DNA from: Gammaproteobacteria bacterium
GTDB taxonomy: Bacteria > Pseudomonadota > Gammaproteobacteria > HK1
Assembly (NCBI GenBank): GCA_020444775.1
Contig: JAGRHX010000294.1
Span: 1 to 7,110 of the forward strand
Direction of reading: 5' to 3'
DNA length: 7,110 nucleotides
In this document: in pieces, positions 6,538 to 7,110 of the stretch
How positions within the stretch are numbered: the first letter of the stretch is position 1
How the letters are laid out: every line of letters begins with the position of its first letter
Position numbers and translations under genes: made by a program
The notes under the pieces: generated by a model
The model's database searches: none
What the model saw: only the letters and a program-made list of their open reading frames with translations
Told to the model about the DNA's origin: nothing

Positions 6538-6752
6538 GATAGGCTCAACTCCGACGAACGGGCCGCCAAGGCTACCGCATCGGACCGCAGGAGTCGCATG
6601 ACGCGTGCCGAGTGCCAGCTGTTCAGGCGCGAGCGTCGCGCTCCACGGCCGTTCGTGTCCATAGGCGTCCGGTCCGGACAGTCCCATGTCCAGTCAGGTC
6701 GGGTTTTCTGGAGCCGGCGCCAGCACTTCAATCTGGCATCAGGAGCATTCAC
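6538..6752. promoter_or_regulatory. Divergent promoter region with nested inverted repeats
   Basis: This 215-bp spacer separates the divergently transcribed amidohydrolase and NIPSNAP genes and should hold both promoters. Repeats seen are GAGCG-TCG-CGCTC (6631-6643), the perfect 6+1+6 palindrome GTCCGG-T-CCGGAC (6667-6679), an overlapping GGACA/TGTCC pair (6676-6680 and 6687-6691), and an imperfect 16-bp palindrome CTGGAGCCGGCGCCAG (6708-6723). No convincing sigma-70 hexamer pair was found. The best toward NIPSNAP is TTTTCT (6704-6709) with TTCAAT (6727-6732), which is weak. A regulator-binding role is inferred from position and symmetry. Confidence 0.4.
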
Positions 6753-7076
6753 ATGCTGTACGACGTTCGCACCTATCGCTGCAAGCCCGGATCGATCAAC
6801 GCGCATCTGAAGCTGTACGAGGAGAAGGGCTGGGAAGCGCAGACTCGAAACCTCGGTCAGCCGGCCCTGTACCTGGTGACCGAATCGGGACCGGTCAACA
6901 CCTATGTGCACATCTGGCAGTACGAGGATGCGGCCGAACGCGCCGCCAAGCGCGCGGCGATGGCCGCCGATCCGCAGTGGCAGGCGTTCATGAAGGCGAG
7001 CGCCGATCTGGGCGCGCTGGTCCAGCAGGACAACCAGCTCATGGTGCCGGCACCGTTCTTCGACCCGAAGAAATAG
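6753..7076 (+). CDS. NIPSNAP family protein
   Basis: This protein of 107 residues forms a single NIPSNAP domain, a dimeric alpha/beta-barrel (ferredoxin-like) fold. The opening MLYDVRTYRCKPGSINAHLK, the central YVHIWQYEDAAER and the later ADPQWQAFM are characteristic. The C-terminal PAPFF matches the usual family ending. Biochemical roles of bacterial members are mostly unknown. They often sit next to catabolic oxygenases, hydrolases and acyl-CoA genes, and the fold resembles small monooxygenases and isomerases, so an accessory catabolic role is plausible here. The start is ATG 6753 with AGGAG at 6741-6745, 7 bases upstream; the longer in-frame opening to 6612 lacks family features. No signal peptide or membrane segment is visible. 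It is divergent from the amidohydrolase and may share its regulation. Any partner gene downstream lies outside the window. Confidence 0.88.
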   Translation: MLYDVRTYRCKPGSINAHLKLYEEKGWEAQTRNLGQPALYLVTESGPVNTYVHIWQYEDAAERAAKRAAMAADPQWQAFMKASADLGALVQQDNQLMVPAPFFDPKK

Positions 7077-7110
7077 GCGCGGTCGTCTGGCTCCTCGTGC
7101 GGCGCTGCGT

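Noticed and set aside
7077..7110. Possible terminator or new gene start after the NIPSNAP gene
   Set aside because: Only 34 bases remain, with no clear stem, T-tract or start signal.

Overview
This window is a piece of a high-GC bacterial chromosome or large plasmid. The codon usage and tightly packed genes look more like a proteobacterium than a low-GC group. No taxonomic marker is present, so the organism cannot be named. There is no rRNA, tRNA, CRISPR array, insertion sequence or replication origin. All seven main genes look intact. They belong to families typical of accessory catabolism of unusual acyl-CoA, lactone, amide or xenobiotic compounds rather than core metabolism.

Layout. Positions 1-112 form a leader with two inverted repeats and no gene. 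A same-strand block follows (113-5602): a thiolase-fold protein of the SCP2/Ltp2 type, a DUF35 zinc-ribbon/OB-fold partner, a luciferase-like flavin monooxygenase, a threonine-synthase-like PLP enzyme, and an M81/MlrC-type metallopeptidase. The last three are joined by 4-base start/stop overlaps (ATGA at 2904-2907, GTGA at 4043-4046). A 15-codon mini-ORF bridges DUF35 and the monooxygenase with an ATGA junction at each end. A perfect 10-bp hairpin lies in the 94-bp gap between the thiolase and DUF35 genes, the only sizeable gap in the block. The block ends at a strong stem-loop (5604-5631). This faces a convergent gene on the minus strand (5635-6537) for an amidohydrolase-2 family enzyme resembling LigI-type lactonases. 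A 215-bp divergent spacer (6538-6752) with nested GTCC/GGAC inverted repeats separates it from a small NIPSNAP-family gene (6753-7076). The last 34 bases hold nothing recognisable.

How the genes may work together (inference). The thiolase-fold protein lacks both classical thiolase cysteines at the positions where I would align them. It sits next to a DUF35 gene, the pairing seen in steroid side-chain retro-aldolases, so carbon-carbon cleavage of a beta-hydroxyacyl-CoA by an aldol-type reaction is a reasonable guess. The monooxygenase could oxidise the substrate, the M81 enzyme could open an amide or peptide bond, and the PLP enzyme could process a released amino acid. The amidohydrolase could open a lactone or act on a related ring product. 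The combination does not match a pathway I recognise, and the substrate cannot be read from the sequence. It is a candidate uncharacterised catabolic gene cluster.
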